Origin: Buddleja alternifolia
Taxonomy: Eukaryota > Streptophyta > Magnoliopsida > Lamiales > Scrophulariaceae
Direction of reading: 5' to 3'
Length of the DNA stretch: 64,000 nt
Assembly: GCA_019426215.1 (NCBI GenBank)
Contig: CM033403.1
Location: 34,606,754-34,670,753, forward strand
Within the stretch, counting starts at the first letter, position 1. Every line of letters begins with the position of its first letter. Below the pieces are notes generated by a model. That model did not search any database and was not told where the DNA came from. It saw only the letters and a program-made list of their open reading frames with translations. The position numbers and the translations under genes were made by a program. Shown here piece by piece: positions 32,566-45,201 of the stretch.

Positions 32566-33291
32566 TCGTAAAGTATAGATAGGAAAGGGTCCCATCTTTA
32601 ATGCTATTGAGCCCCTCTTCGCAATCGGTTTCTACAACCACTCGTTCTAAGCTCTAACTTGTGGTCCCAACTCCCAAGAAATATATGACCTGAATATGGG
32701 CTAAAATATTTTATAACCGATTTTATCAAAAGAAGTACAAAGTCAATAAAGGAGGCCATACTCGAACTTGTGATAAAATTATTACCAATAAGAACAATAT
32801 GAAGTGCGTGGGTTAACCCATAAAAGTAAGTCTATAGTTAGGAGTGACTTGGGACTTGGAATCATGAACAGATGAGGGCAAGTTGTGTCTAATGACGCCA
32901 TGTGAATCAAACGTGGTTTTTAATGGAAAATTAGATCTCGATAACTTCAAAAACTACTTTGATTATTTGACTGAATATAAGTATAATTCATGAACCAATT
33001 GATTAATCGATCACATTGATAAATATAATTTAATCATTTTATAATTACACTTAAAATGGGTTAAGTGAGACCTCAATAACGACAAATATTATTAAAAGAT
33101 GCTTGTTATTCACATCATCTTCTATATGTAGAGTATATTTAATTTGTGAATTACACTTGGAACCATATAAGATGTCAAAAAAATTGAACTTTGGGCCGGT
33201 TTCATAGAATCTAAGTATATTTACATTGAATTTAGTCAAATCATGTCTCGACAAATATTACTAAAAGATGCACCTCATTCAAGCCACACCT

Positions 33292-33293
33292 TC

Positions 33294-33325
<32 letters not shown>

Positions 33326-33327
33326 CA
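33292..33327 (+). promoter_or_regulatory. TATA-rich core promoter of DIOX-2
   Basis: TATATATA runs lie 90-120 bp before the ATG at 33413, followed by an A/C-rich leader (ATCAAAACAACACAGC). The AT microsatellite and the TATA box overlap, so the exact start site is uncertain. Confidence 0.5.
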
Positions 33328-33412
33328 TTAGTGATAAACCCTCACTACTTACGTACTACCATCAAAACAACACAGCAAAAACACAAGATAATTATCTTCA
33401 ATAATATATTAG

Positions 33413-36400
33413 ATGGCTGGAGGAATTGAAATCTTCTCAGATGACCAAAATTATGACAGAATGGAAATGCTAAAAGCCTTTGATGAAACAGAAGCTGGTG
33501 TCAAAGGCTTAATAGATTCAGGCCTTTCGAAAATTCCAAAGATCTTTATCAGACCATCTGAGGAGCTTTGTGAAGAGTTGTCACACGAAAACACACAAAT
33601 CCAGGTCCCTGTCATCGATCTGATGGACGTACAAAAACCCGACAGGCGAAAACAAATTGTTGAGGAAGTCAGAATTGCTTCAGAAACCTGGGGATTTTTC
33701 CAGGTAGTGAACCATGGAATTCCTCTAACTGTGCTTGATGGGATGATCAAAGGCGTTCACCAATTCAACGAACAGGATGTCGAGGAAAAAAAGAAGTATT
33801 ATTCGCGGGATCTAATGAGAAGAGTGAGATTCAACAGCAGTTATGATCTGTTTACTTCAAAAACTGCTACCTGGAAAGATACTTTAACTATTTCATTTTC
33901 GGACCTTGCTGAAATATTTGATCGCCAGGAATTGCCTTCTTCTTGCAGGTATAATTCTCGTTTTTTAATGCAATTTTTTAATATTTTTAAGAAACTAATT
34001 GAACAATATTATGTAACATAACAAACCCCAATATCACATGTATCACATGTATTTGAATATGGTGGAGAATCAAACCTGTTGATAAGCCTGGCCCTACCCT
34101 ATATCTCTTTCAGTTGAATTTATCACATGTATTTGAATATGGAGGACTAAAATATCTCATTCCCACTCTTTTATCAAAAGCCCCTTTGTATCATTTACTA
34201 GCGTGTCATTTTAAGCTTTTTTAATAAAATAAAATATATAAAAAAGTATAATATATATTATGGTCCACGTAACATATTTAAAATATGATGATATTATTTT
34301 ACTCATATTTAAAATAAAAAAATTGTTTCCAGAAAAATAAAAGGAAAGTCAATAAAGGTAGAAAATATAAAAAACCACAGCTGAATTTAAATAAATAAAT
34401 ATGGATACCGACCAAATTTACAAAAGTGACTAATATATATATTTACTTGGCGAGTAAGAAACAAATTAGTCATCAAATGAAATAAATTAATACAGTTTTG
34501 TGTTTCCCCTTCATTAAAATGTAATACCAATATTCCACTCGAAATTCAAATGGGAAACTTCAAATTATGATCATGTGCAGTTCTCAAGTTTTAGACTCAT
34601 TATCTCATAAATGTAGATTTTTTATTGTATAAGAAAATTTATCTAAACATTTGTTAGCTAAGATAGCTTTTATGTTTATTATAATATTATCGTAGTTAGT
34701 AGAGATAAAAATAATTGTTACATGACTAATCATTTTATATACATAAGATAATGTTATGATATCCTACATCGGTTCCACATGAAAGTGTGAAAGGGTATAT
34801 AAGTGGAGAGTCAACCATTTACCTTTGACCATGGTTTTGGGTTAAATTAGGGCTCCCTATCTTATATGCCTAACAATTTGGTCCGACCTGCCGGATCCGG
34901 GCGGGCTGCGGAAAGAGGCTACCCGATGATGAGCCCAAGGGTTGTCACCCCGGATGTGGGCCCAAGGGGGTTGCCGCCCGGGAAGTGGGCCTTGGTATGG
35001 GTTGCCACCCGGAGTGTGCCGTCCGTGGACGTCCGGTTTGAAAAGGGGATGGATTGTTATGATATTCTACATCGGTTCCACATGAAAGTGTGGAAGGGTA
35101 TATAAGTGGGGAGTCAACCCTTTACCTTTGACCATGGTTTTGAGTTAAGTTAGGGCTCCCTATCTTATATGCCTAATAGATACTTATTTATTTCTGTAAA
35201 ATTCTTCAAATGAATTTCTATGAAATTGAGTATGATACCTGTTGACTAATTTAAATTAAAAACTTTACGGTTTTATTTGTGAATTGTGTATTGTGAAACA
35301 TTTTTCTAAATTATATTATTATTATTTTCTTTTACTTTTTAGGTTTCCATTCAACTCAATTACATAAAGTCTTTGACGACTGAATGTTCTCATAAAAAAA
35401 AACTAAATATTGGTGTTGCTACAAATATATCCCCCATTTATTATGGCTCAAGTATGACATAGATACTAATAATACCTCTTACGTTGTTGCATGTTAATTT
35501 ATGCTAACGTACATATATTGTTGTAGTTCCATCACATATCATCTTATTCTAAGGAAGAGTTCGGTTTCAAACCGTGTTTCCACCAATCAATGTGATAAAA
35601 GAAATGGAAAAAATCTAAAACATAATTTAGTTAGAAAAGTTTAGTTACACATGATATTACTTTAGAAACCTACATCAATATTAAAATCATATAAAGATAA
35701 ATAATAAGCTATTGAAGTCTTCTTAGCTTATGAAACACAAAAAATGAATAAAAATAATAATTTGGAAGATATGTGACATGTCCATAATTATACTGGTCTT
35801 GGAATCTTGAATTAAAGCTTTACTATTTTAGAAACATAAAAGAAGAAACACAAATGAATCTTCATTTGAATTTACAAAAGAGATACATAAAAACAGGTGG
35901 GGGAGGTCAAAAAGAATGCAAAATAAAAAATTGAAATAAAGAAAAAAGTTAAAAATACAAAATTAAATTACAAAAAGTCTCCATGAAAACATATAGAAAC
36001 AAATCAAACAAAAGAATAATGTTTTTTTAAAAAAATTGTCAATGTAACTGGAAATTAGTAAAGATGCAAAATAAAAAATTGAAATAAAGAAAATGATGAC
36101 AAATACAAATTAAATTACAAAAAATCTCCATGAAAACATATAGAAACAAATCAAATAAAGAATAATTTTTTTTTTGAAAAATGTCAATGTAACTGAAAAT
36201 TAGTAAACATTAAACCTTTCAACAATATAACTGAAAAAGAGAATATAGAAATAAAATTATTCAATCAAATGGATACCGGAAAACCTAGAGAAAATGCAGA
36301 AGTACCAATTCGATGAACTTAGAAATAATGAAAAATTGCAAAATGAGTAACTCCTATTACAAATGATCAAAATTAAAGAAGAACGAACACGTATAAAATT

Positions 36401-39400
36401 TAAGTAAACAGTATTACCATAAAAATATATATAAATAAATGGAAGAAAAAATTAAAACTAAAAATAAAAGTTATTCAAGTGTAATAGATCCAATATAAAA
36501 GAAAAAGACTAATAAACTATTCTAATTTCCAGATCATTGAAGAATATAATATAGAGATAAGAAAATCTAATCAAGATCCAAAAAAAAAAAAGTAAAATAT
36601 TTAATCAAAGAAATATGTGGGTGACTCGGAGAAATCCAAAACTACTAAATAAAAAAATATAAAATCTAAATACAAAGCATCTCCATAAAAACATAAGAAC
36701 CAAATCAAAGAAAAAGTTAGAACTAAAAATAAAAACTTATTTAAAGATAATAGATCAGTGTGAAAGAAGAATTAGAATATTAGAACCATCTAGAAAACAT
36801 GAAAAATCGAATGTAGTAGAATAAAAAAAGTTAATCAGTTAAATGAGATATGAAAATTATTTATTCAAAAGTATATACATATGAAGGAGTTGAGGGAAAA
36901 CTCCATAAAAATGGATGAGGAAGAAATCGCAAGCCTAAATAATAAAACTGATGCTCAAACTGTAAAATTTCTTAACTTATAACCTATGATGCACCGACAC
37001 GGACACGGGGAACGTCAGTTTTAAAAAAATATAGGACACGACACGGCTGTCCAATTTTTTTTATATATATAAATTTGTATTTTACTTGTTTTTTCGTAAA
37101 GCTATTTATATTGCAAATAATTTAACTAATTATCAATAACAAATGCAGAATAAAAATATAAACATAAACTAAATATAACAATAAATACGTTTTCAATCCA
37201 AAACATGATATAACAAAATAAATATTTCATTGTTCAAATCTGTGTCTTATAAAAAGTTGGTAAGTTTTTATTAGATTTAGAAAATTGATAAATTTTTATT
37301 TACAGTTTGACCCCCCAAAGTTTTAGTATCTTATAGAAAGTGAGTTGGCCGTGTCCTAGCCGTGTCCGGCTATGTCCAAATTTTTTTATATATTTTTTTA
37401 TTAGGGACATGCGATAGCCGTGTCCGTGTCCGAACACGCACGACACCACCCGTGGTGATTTTTTGGAGTGTCCGTGTTTTGTAGCTTATAACCCAATTTT
37501 GTGGAGTGAGTGGGTTAGTGTCCTCATTTATTGGGCAAGTCAGCACATTAATATTTTTGAAATCATGTATAATTTGAGGAAGGTAATTCTTTTAAAAAAA
37601 CGTCATTTCCCTTAAATATTGACATGAATTAAGGGATACATATAATTACTCCATGAATGTAGGGATCTTTACAATTTTAACTTTTTACAATTAAAAAAAA
37701 ACTCAAAATTCTAGAAAATTAAAATTTGAGTTCAATTGGGTCAAAATAAGTAAAACACCCCCTTCAAATTTATAATAGTATAGATTTACTGGTCCATAAA
37801 TGGGTCTGTACGGGCCGACCCGGTCCGGGTGCGACTCGGACCCAATATGGGGGTCCGTGCATATCTCATGGGTCAACATGACTTTGACCCACTCATCTAG
37901 CCATTGGGTTGGACACGTGGAGCTCGAAGATCATGACATGTGTCCAACCTAGCTAGACTGTAGACCGTACAATCTCAAATCCCATAAGTACCCCCTTTTT
38001 CTCCCATTTCACCAAGCATTATATATATCACGTGACTAATCACATCTATTCTGTTTTGTGACTCCGACCTCTTTGTGTACTTTGAGGGTAGTTTAGCAAA
38101 TTTGTAAATTCAAAATGGACCATGAAACAAACCGGAGGTCGAGGTCGTGACCGATTTTAGCATCCGGATATCATTCGGGTTTAGGGTTTTAGGTCATTAC
38201 AGACCTAATAGCCACCTTAAGAATGATTTAGAACTACGTTATGATTAGACCTCTAATGAGGTTCGTAGGCAACTTGGATAAGAATTCAAGTCTAGCCTAG
38301 AAGCTCGATCGTTCTGACTCTGAGGCTCCTATCTGTGAAGGTCGACCTACAAAATCAACCTGGACAAATATTTTAAATTGAAATATTTATGCTGGTACAA
38401 AATCACTTATATCATTATCATGTTCATATTTTCTTTACATTTCATTCATAGGGACTCATCCTTGGAATTCTCAAAACATGCCGAAACTCTTGGAAATAAT
38501 CTGCTCGGACTATTATCCGAGGCACTTGGACTCAAAACTGATCACCTGGAAAACATGGAATGCTCAAAGGGACACCGTCTCCACTGTCACTATTATCCGG
38601 CTTGCCCCGAGCCAGAACTGGCTATCGGCACAATCAAGCATTCTGATGCTGGATTCCTCACAATTCTTCTGCAAAGCCAAAATATTAGTAGCCTCCAGGT
38701 TTTGTATCAGGACCAATGGGTCGACGTTCAACCCGTTCCAGCAGGTTTAGTCGTAAACATTGGCGATCTACTCCAGGTATATGTGCATTTCTTGCTTTCC
38801 ATGTTATGCATAGTTATAGCTAGGACTGTGAAAATTTTCAAAGCTGAGTTTTATGATTTCAAACCAATTGAATTGAGTCTGAGCCAAAAGTTAGGCTTGA
38901 TTTTATTCAAGTCAAGACTCGAGCACAAACAGAGGTCAGATGAATTGAGTTTTGGCTAGTATAGATGAATGAATATTATGTATGCACTATATGAATACAT
39001 TAAAGATGAATGTTAATATGTAAAATTATGTAAAAAAATTCATATGATTATTAGAAAATGAATCCAAAAATTCAAGGACAATCTAGGGAATTTTAGATCA
39101 GGAACAATTCTTAGGTCGATTTATTTTAATCCTAAATATTTTTCAATACAAAAAGTATATAGCGAAATAATTGCAACCTTTTACTTTATGCTTTAAAGTG
39201 TAATGATCTTTTAGTGAGGATACAATTTCATTTCGATTTATTTTGAAGTGTTTTGAAATCGATAGTTTTTGTTTTATTATTTGGTGATAAGATTGATCTT
39301 ATTAAATTGTATTAACAATAATAAATATTAAAACAAAGGGATAATTACACAAAGTCTCCCTCACTTTAAGCTTAACTACCAAAAAAAACTCACTTTTGGT

Positions 39401-40128
39401 AAATTACCATTATTTTCCCCATCAGTAAAAGAAGATTACAATTTCACCCCTTGTTAGATTACAATTTTACTCCCTTTCAGTATAAATATATTATAATTTC
39501 ACCCCTGACAGGGGTGTGTTGGTAATTTTCAAAAACCTAGGGGGGCTTTTTGGTAAATACACAATAAGTGAGGGTTGTGAATGTGATTATCCCAAGACCA
39601 AATTTTTATTTTTATTTTATTAGACCCAAGACCAAATTCAGGCTCACTTATTTTCAACATTGAACAAATGAACTCAAACAAATTCGAGTATTAAGAGCAA
39701 AAGATAGTTTAGAATCAAATTGTCGTGAGCCTAATCAAGCTCGGTCTCATTCGAGTGATTGACAGTATACTGTATATGCCTAATCAAGCCTAATCAAGAT
39801 AGTTTGATATCAAATTTTCAACATTTCACACTCATTCTTGCTCTAAGTTACATTGATATCTCTATTAATTTATATGGTGTAGTTGGTGTCAAACGGGAAA
39901 TTCAAAAGCATCAAGCATCGAGCGATAGCCAGCCTTATCGGGCCGAGAATTTCTGTGGCGTGCTTCTTCTCAGGACCTATAAATGGAGCTAAGATTTATG
40001 GACCCATTGAAGAGCTGATATCAGAAGAAAATCCTGCTATTTACAGAGAGGTTATGCTAAGTGAATATGTAGCGAAATTTCTCACTACCACATTGGACGA
40101 TTGTGTTCTTGATTATTACAAGCTCTGA
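33413..40128 (+). CDS. 2-oxoglutarate/Fe(II)-dependent dioxygenase (DIOX-2)
   Basis: Exons 33413-33948, 38452-38776 and 39883-40128 join to a 368-aa protein nearly identical to DIOX-1. The Fe(II) ligands (KHSDAGF; H in IKHRAIA) and the R-x-S pair (GPRIS) are intact. It has one codon fewer than DIOX-1 near the C-terminus ([11 protein letters not shown] against LDNYRALDYYKV). Intron 1 is 4.5 kb and holds a TRIM and a hAT-type miniature. Intron 2 (1.1 kb) keeps the family-M miniature that DIOX-1 has mostly lost. Splice sites GT/AG are all present. It is probably a functional enzyme of specialised metabolism; the substrate is unknown. The relation to DIOX-1 is a segmental tandem duplication that includes the downstream PB1 gene. 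Confidence 0.88.
34752..35178 (+). mobile_element. TRIM retrotransposon (427 bp) in DIOX-2 intron 1
   Basis: Two 124-bp direct repeats (34752-34875 and 35055-35178) start TGTTATGATAT. The first ends TAACA and the second TAATA. Flanking 5-mers are GATAA and GATAC, a duplication with one mismatch. A purine tract (AAAAGGGGATGGA) abuts the second repeat, giving plus orientation. The LTRs carry a TATATAAG promoter-like motif. No primer-binding site of the usual iMet type is obvious. Confidence 0.82.
35919..36200. repeat. Two ~140-bp tandem copies in DIOX-2 intron 1
   Basis: A block containing TCTCCATGAAAACATATAGA occurs twice in a row (about 35919-36060 and 36063-36200). The rest of 35200-36970 is AT-rich DNA without a gene. 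Confidence 0.75.
36984..37484. mobile_element. hAT-type miniature element (501 bp) in DIOX-2 intron 1
   Basis: It begins CTATGATGCACCGACACGG, ends with the inverse (GTCCGTGTTTTGTAG), and has perfect 8-bp duplications CTTATAAC (36976-36983, 37485-37492). The sub-terminal regions are full of GTGTCCG-type motifs. Confidence 0.88.
39338..39593. repeat. Miniature inverted-repeat element, family M, in DIOX-2 intron 2
   Basis: It starts GGGATAATTACAC and ends GTGATTATCCC (inverted). It appears to be the parental location of the copies in the three chimeric units. DIOX-1 keeps only the right end (near 5060). Confidence 0.75.
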
Positions 40129-41236
40129 AGGTTATGGATCAATATGCTTTATATAGTTATTTCTTGAACTGAAGTTATGAAGAATTAATGTGCAATATAT
40201 GTGCATATTTGCGTGTGAAATTGGTTGTATTTGAAAATTGAAGTATTTCATAAGCTGAATATTGAAAAACATATCTATGTAAAATAAGAGCGACTGTTAC
40301 TCCTTGGCCTTTGCAAATAGAAGTTGGCTCCGATTGGATGGCATGTTAATTCTCATTTTCCCATTTTCCGGAGATTTTTTCCATCAAAATTATATTTGTT
40401 TAGCGCCTCCTAATTATTAAAAATATCTCAAAGAAATGCTACAGTGTGTATTGCTCTACAACAATCGCGGTGTATCGGGTATTATCGAGCAATATGAAAT
40501 AAATAAGTTATAGAATGCTCAAAAAGTTCTACAAAAATAGTAAAAATTGTAGAAAAATATAAATATTACTAGTTACCGTACTCATAAGCACATAGTAAGA
40601 TATTTTATTATATTTCATAAAGCTATTTTCGAACTTATAATTGTAACAGAGATGAATTCACTGGTAATTAATTATGCCAACAAGCATGTTGTGGAACTCA
40701 GAGTCATATTCCACCAAATATAGAAATAGCGTGGGAAATATTATACTAGAAAACCACATTAGATTTAATTCCCATGAAAGATTGGAGGCGTCACAACGGT
40801 CGCGCTTAAAACCCAACCTCCTCGACAGAATTAACTAGACGAATTTAATAGCACAATATAACACTACAACTATAACTAACAATGGCTACTTGAAAAATAG
40901 CACAAAATAAAGAACACCAAATTTAACGAGGTTCGGCTAATTTAGCCTACGTCCTCGGACCCCACCAAAATATTTCACTAAAAGACTAAAGTGAAACTAT
41001 TACAAACTATAGAGGAAGAAAGTAGAAATTGCTAAAAGACTTAGGCAATTTGGGATGTTTTATAATGTAAATAGATGGTCTCTTTTTATAGTGTAAAGAG
41101 ACCACTCTTTACAACCATTTTCCAATGTGGGATATTGCTCAACTTTGAAATGAGTCATTCTTCAACAAATCTCCACCTTGGCGAATTTCCAAAATCTTCA
41201 ATCTCCTCGTCAAACGGGGTCACCAAAAATCAATCT

Positions 41237-43582
41237 TCAAACTTTGACAATGTTGATCAAGTCCAAACAAAATTTGAACTTGATTGCAGTCACAACTTTT
41301 GTCAACAAATCAGCAGGATTCTCAGTAGTATGGATCTTCTCGATTCTGACTCCACCTTCTTCAAGTATCTCTCTTATGAAGTGATACCGAACATCAATGT
41401 GCTTCGTCCTTGCATGATAAACTTGGTTCTTTGCTAAATGGATAGCACTTTGACTATCACAATGTATTTTCACATACTTTTGTCCAATCCCCAGTTCACC
41501 AAGCAACCCTTGAAGCCAAATTGCTTCCTTTACAGCCTCTGAAATTGCCATATACTCTGCTTCCGTAGTAGACAGAGCAACCGTTGACTGTAGGGTAGAC
41601 TTCCAACTGACTGGTGCTTTAGCAAGAGTAAATACGTAGCCTGTAGTTGATCTACGCTTATCTAAATCACCAGCATAGTCTGAATCGCAATATCCGACTA
41701 CATACTGACTATGTTCCCGCTCAAATATCAAACCAACATCAGCTGTGTCATGGATGTATCGCAAAATCCATTTCACAGCTTGCCAATGTTCCTTTCCAGG
41801 ATCATGCATATACCTGCTCACAACCCCCATTGCTTGGGAAATATCAGGCCTCGTACACACCATAGCATACATCAAGCTACCAACAGCATTTGCATACGGT
41901 ACTTTTGACATGTATTCCCATTCTGCATCAGATTTCGGTGACAAAGCGGCGCTAAGCTTAAAATGAGGAGCAAGCGGAGTACTAACTGGTTTTGACTTTT
42001 CATCAATGCCAAATTGCCTCAACATCCTACTCAGATATTGTTTCTGAGTCAAACAAAGCCTCCTCAATTTTCTATCTCTGAAAATCTCCATGCCGAGAAT
42101 CTTCTTCGCCTCACCTAGATCCTTCATCTCGAACTCCTTTTTCAAATGAGTCTTCAACTTCTCAATTTCAATTAGACTCGGGGAGGCAATCAACATATCA
42201 TCAACATACAGAAGAAGATATATGAAGGATCCATCTTGTAGCTTGTGCAAATACACACAATGATCGTATTTGCTTCTTGTGTACCCAATTCCCATCATAA
42301 ACTTGTCAAATCGCTTGTACCACTGCCTCGGAGATTGCTTCAATCCGTACAACAATTTTTGAAGTTTACAAACCAAATTTTCATTTTCAGCAACTTTGAA
42401 TCCCTCTGGCTGAGTCATATAGATTTCCTCTTCCAAGTCTCCATGTAAAAATGCAGTCTTTACATCCAACTGAACTAGTTCAAAATCCAACTGTGCTACC
42501 AAAGCCAACAAAATTCTAATGGAGGAGTGTTTTACAACTGAAGAAAACACCTCATTATAATCAATGCCCTCCTTCTGAGCGTAACCTTTGGCCACCAATC
42601 TGGCTTTGTAGCGAACATCACCTTGGCGAGAAAATTCGTCTTTCTTTGCAAATACCCATTTGCATACAATTGCCTTCTTTCCCTTCGGGAGACTGGCCAG
42701 TTCCCATGTTTGATTCTTATGAAGGGACTGCATTTCTTCACTCATGGCAATCCTCCACTTATCTTTCTCTGGTCCTTTGACTGCTTCAATATAAGTGGTA
42801 GGAACATCATCAGCGGCAATTGCAGATGCACAAGCCACCATATCATCAAAGCGAGCAAGCTTTCTGATTGTTCTCTTTGGCTTGCTCATTGCAATTGATT
42901 CAAGTTGCTGTGGAAGTTCTTGGGGTTGAACTTCCTCTTCTTCAAAATCTCCTTCTACCGTAGGAGAATGATCAAGAGTTTCTTGATCTGCTGGGACAAC
43001 AAACTTTTCAAACTCCACCTGTTTGGGAGTACCATCCTGCTGTTCTGCATTCACCTTTTCCAACACGGTAGATTCATCAAAAGTGACATCCCTGCTAAAG
43101 ATTATTTTCTTTGTCTCTGGACACCAAAGACGATAGCCTTTTATACCAGAGGTGATCCCCATGAACACAGCTTTCTTTGCTCTAGGATCCAACTTTGATT
43201 CCTTAACATGATAATATGCAGCAGAACCAAACACATGTAAGGAATCATAATCAGCAGCAGGCTTTCCAAACCATTTTTCAAATGGTGTTTTTCCATCAAT
43301 AGCAGTAGATGGTAGACGATTAACGAGATGGCATGCATACGTCGCAGCCTCAGCCCAAAATTCTTTACCCAACCCAGCATTGGATAACAAACACCGAACT
43401 TCCTCCAACAAAGTCCGGTTCATGCGTTCTGCCACTCCGTTCTGTTGTGGTGTATGTCTAATAGTGAAGTGTCTGACAATGCCTTCATCCTCACAAAATT
43501 TTTGAAATGGACCACTCCTAAATTCTCCACCATCGTCTATACGGAGACGTTTGACCTTTTTATCAGTCTGAGTTTCCACCAT
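41237..43582 (-). pseudogene. Copia pol C-terminal part: integrase end, reverse transcriptase, RNase H
   Basis: This is an open frame of 781 codons. It contains the integrase C-terminal half (HTPQQNGVAERMNR), the reverse transcriptase with the YVDD active site (LLLYVDDMLIAS), and the RNase H region (YCDSDYAGD, later KHIDVRYHFIRE). A TGA just upstream (~43583-43588), where a tryptophan is expected, separates it from the rest of pol. Confidence 0.92.
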
Positions 43583-43588
43583 CTTTTT

Positions 43589-44806
43589 TCATTTGAGGAA
43601 TACCTCAAACACTTCATCCTTCGTCTTCATCGTATACACCCAAACTCTCCGGGAAAAATCATCAATAAAGGTTACAAAATAGTGCTTCCCTCCCAAAGAA
43701 CTCGTTTTTGAGGGACCCCATACATCCGAATGAACATAATCCAAAATATCTTCAGTATTATGGATTGCTGTTCCAAATTTAACCCTTGTTTGTTTCCCAC
43801 GAACACAATGTTCACAAAACTCCAATTTGGAGTATTTCACTCCTTTCAACAATCCTTGATTTATGAGGAGATTCAAGGATTTTCCACCTGCATGTCCCAA
43901 GCGCATATGCCATAGCCTAACTGCTTCTGAATCCCGATCATCAACAGTAACTGCTGCTACTGCACCCACAACTGTACCACCCATGTAGTGATACGTATTG
44001 TTGTTCTTCCGAATTCCCTTCATTACCACGAGTGCACCAGAGATGATCTTCATCACCCCATCCTTAGCTCTTACTTCAAAACCTTTCGATTCTAAAGTTC
44101 CAACGGAAATAAGGTTTTTCCTCACTTCTGGTGCATACCGAACACCCTTTAGGGTTATGATTGATCCATCATGATTCTTCAAGCGAACTGAACCAATCCC
44201 AAGTGTAGTAAGAGGAGCTTCATTTGCTGTGAAGACAACGTCATTTTATTCTTTGAAATCAAAGAACCAATCCAAATGTGGTGTCATATGATGACTACAT
44301 GCTGAATCCAGCATCCATACTTCAGAAGCACCGCTGGATGATGTCGCCAATGAGAAGTCCGATTCGGCATCATCACACGCGGTTACATTTGATTCCGCCA
44401 CGGCCTTAGAATTACCCTTAGTTGTCAGCTTTGGGCAATCTCTCTTCCAGTGTCCTGTTTCTCGACAGTAGGCACACTCGTCTTTGCTTAGTTTATGCCT
44501 GGACTTGGATCTCCCTTTCTTTCCTTTGTTTTTGTTTTGTGAACGACCTCTGACGAACAAAACCTCTGCAGCTCCGCCTGAACTAACTTGCTTGTCCTTC
44601 TTTCTCAGTTCATAACTGTACAGGGCAGCACAAACTTCGCTAAGAGATACAGCAGCCTTCCCGTGAAGTAGAGTTGTTTCTAGAAACTCAAACTCCTCAG
44701 GAAGGGATCCCAACAGCATCAGAGCCAAATCCTTGTCTTTACAAGTCTCATCCAAATTTATCAAATCGGTAACCAGTTGATTAAAACTGGTAATGTGACT
44801 ATTCAT
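43589..44806 (-). pseudogene. Copia pol N-terminal part: CCHC zinc knuckle, protease, integrase start
   Basis: It contains the nucleic-acid-binding knuckle CAYCRETGHWKRDC, the protease active-site-like LDSACSHHM, and the integrase zinc-binding H-H-C-C region (LWHMRLGHAG to CEHC). One in-frame TAA interrupts it near 44249-44251, within the protease. Confidence 0.9.
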
Positions 44807-45201
44807 AGTGGAACCCGAAATAAATGTGAAGCGAAGGAGCCGCTTCTCAAATGGAGCTTATTCTGACAGCTTTGCTTCAGAAACTTCTCCTCTAATGCCA
44901 TCCACAATTTATATGCCGAGTTTTCTTTTGAAAACGCATATCTCTGCTCTCTGGATAGACACGAACGAATTGTTCCACATGCCAACCGATTCATCATACT
45001 CCATTCTTTTTCCTCCATATCATTTGGTTTCTTTTCTTCAATAGCTAAGTATAGACCTTGTTGAAAAAGTGTGTCTACAACTTCGCTTTGCCCCATACCA
45101 AAATGGCCTGTGCCATCAAAAGACTCCACTGCCAATCGTGTATTCGCCACAGTGGTTCTCGCCCAAATGGACGACGACGATGCTTTTGAGGTAACTTCCA
45201 T
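44803..45201 (-). pseudogene. Copia gag N-terminal part
   Basis: The frame starts MEVTSKASSS and matches the UBN2-type Gag of Tnt1-like elements. A one- or two-base frameshift near 44850 ends it early. The continuation is in the next frame (MNSHITSFNQL). Confidence 0.85.

Larger units (their letters stand above)
28885..33250 (+). repeat. Chimeric tandem unit 3, with Mutator-like and nested hAT insertions
   Basis: The unit repeats the same order: beta-COP 3' flank (28885-29070), intron-2 sequence with miniature element, exon 3 (29792-30759, interrupted), RNase H remnant, and DIOX-upstream-like sequence. It runs directly into the true promoter of DIOX-2. A 710-bp element and a 1.3-kb hAT nest interrupt it. 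Confidence 0.78.

Noticed and set aside
34866..35105. 79-aa ORF with GC-rich start
   Set aside because: It spans the interior and LTR of a TRIM; no protein family was recognised.
34752..35178. Cassandra-type TRIM carrying 5S rRNA
   Set aside because: The LTRs contain no 5S-like sequence.
41647..43198. Several plus-strand ORFs
   Set aside because: They are antisense shadows of the copia pol frame.
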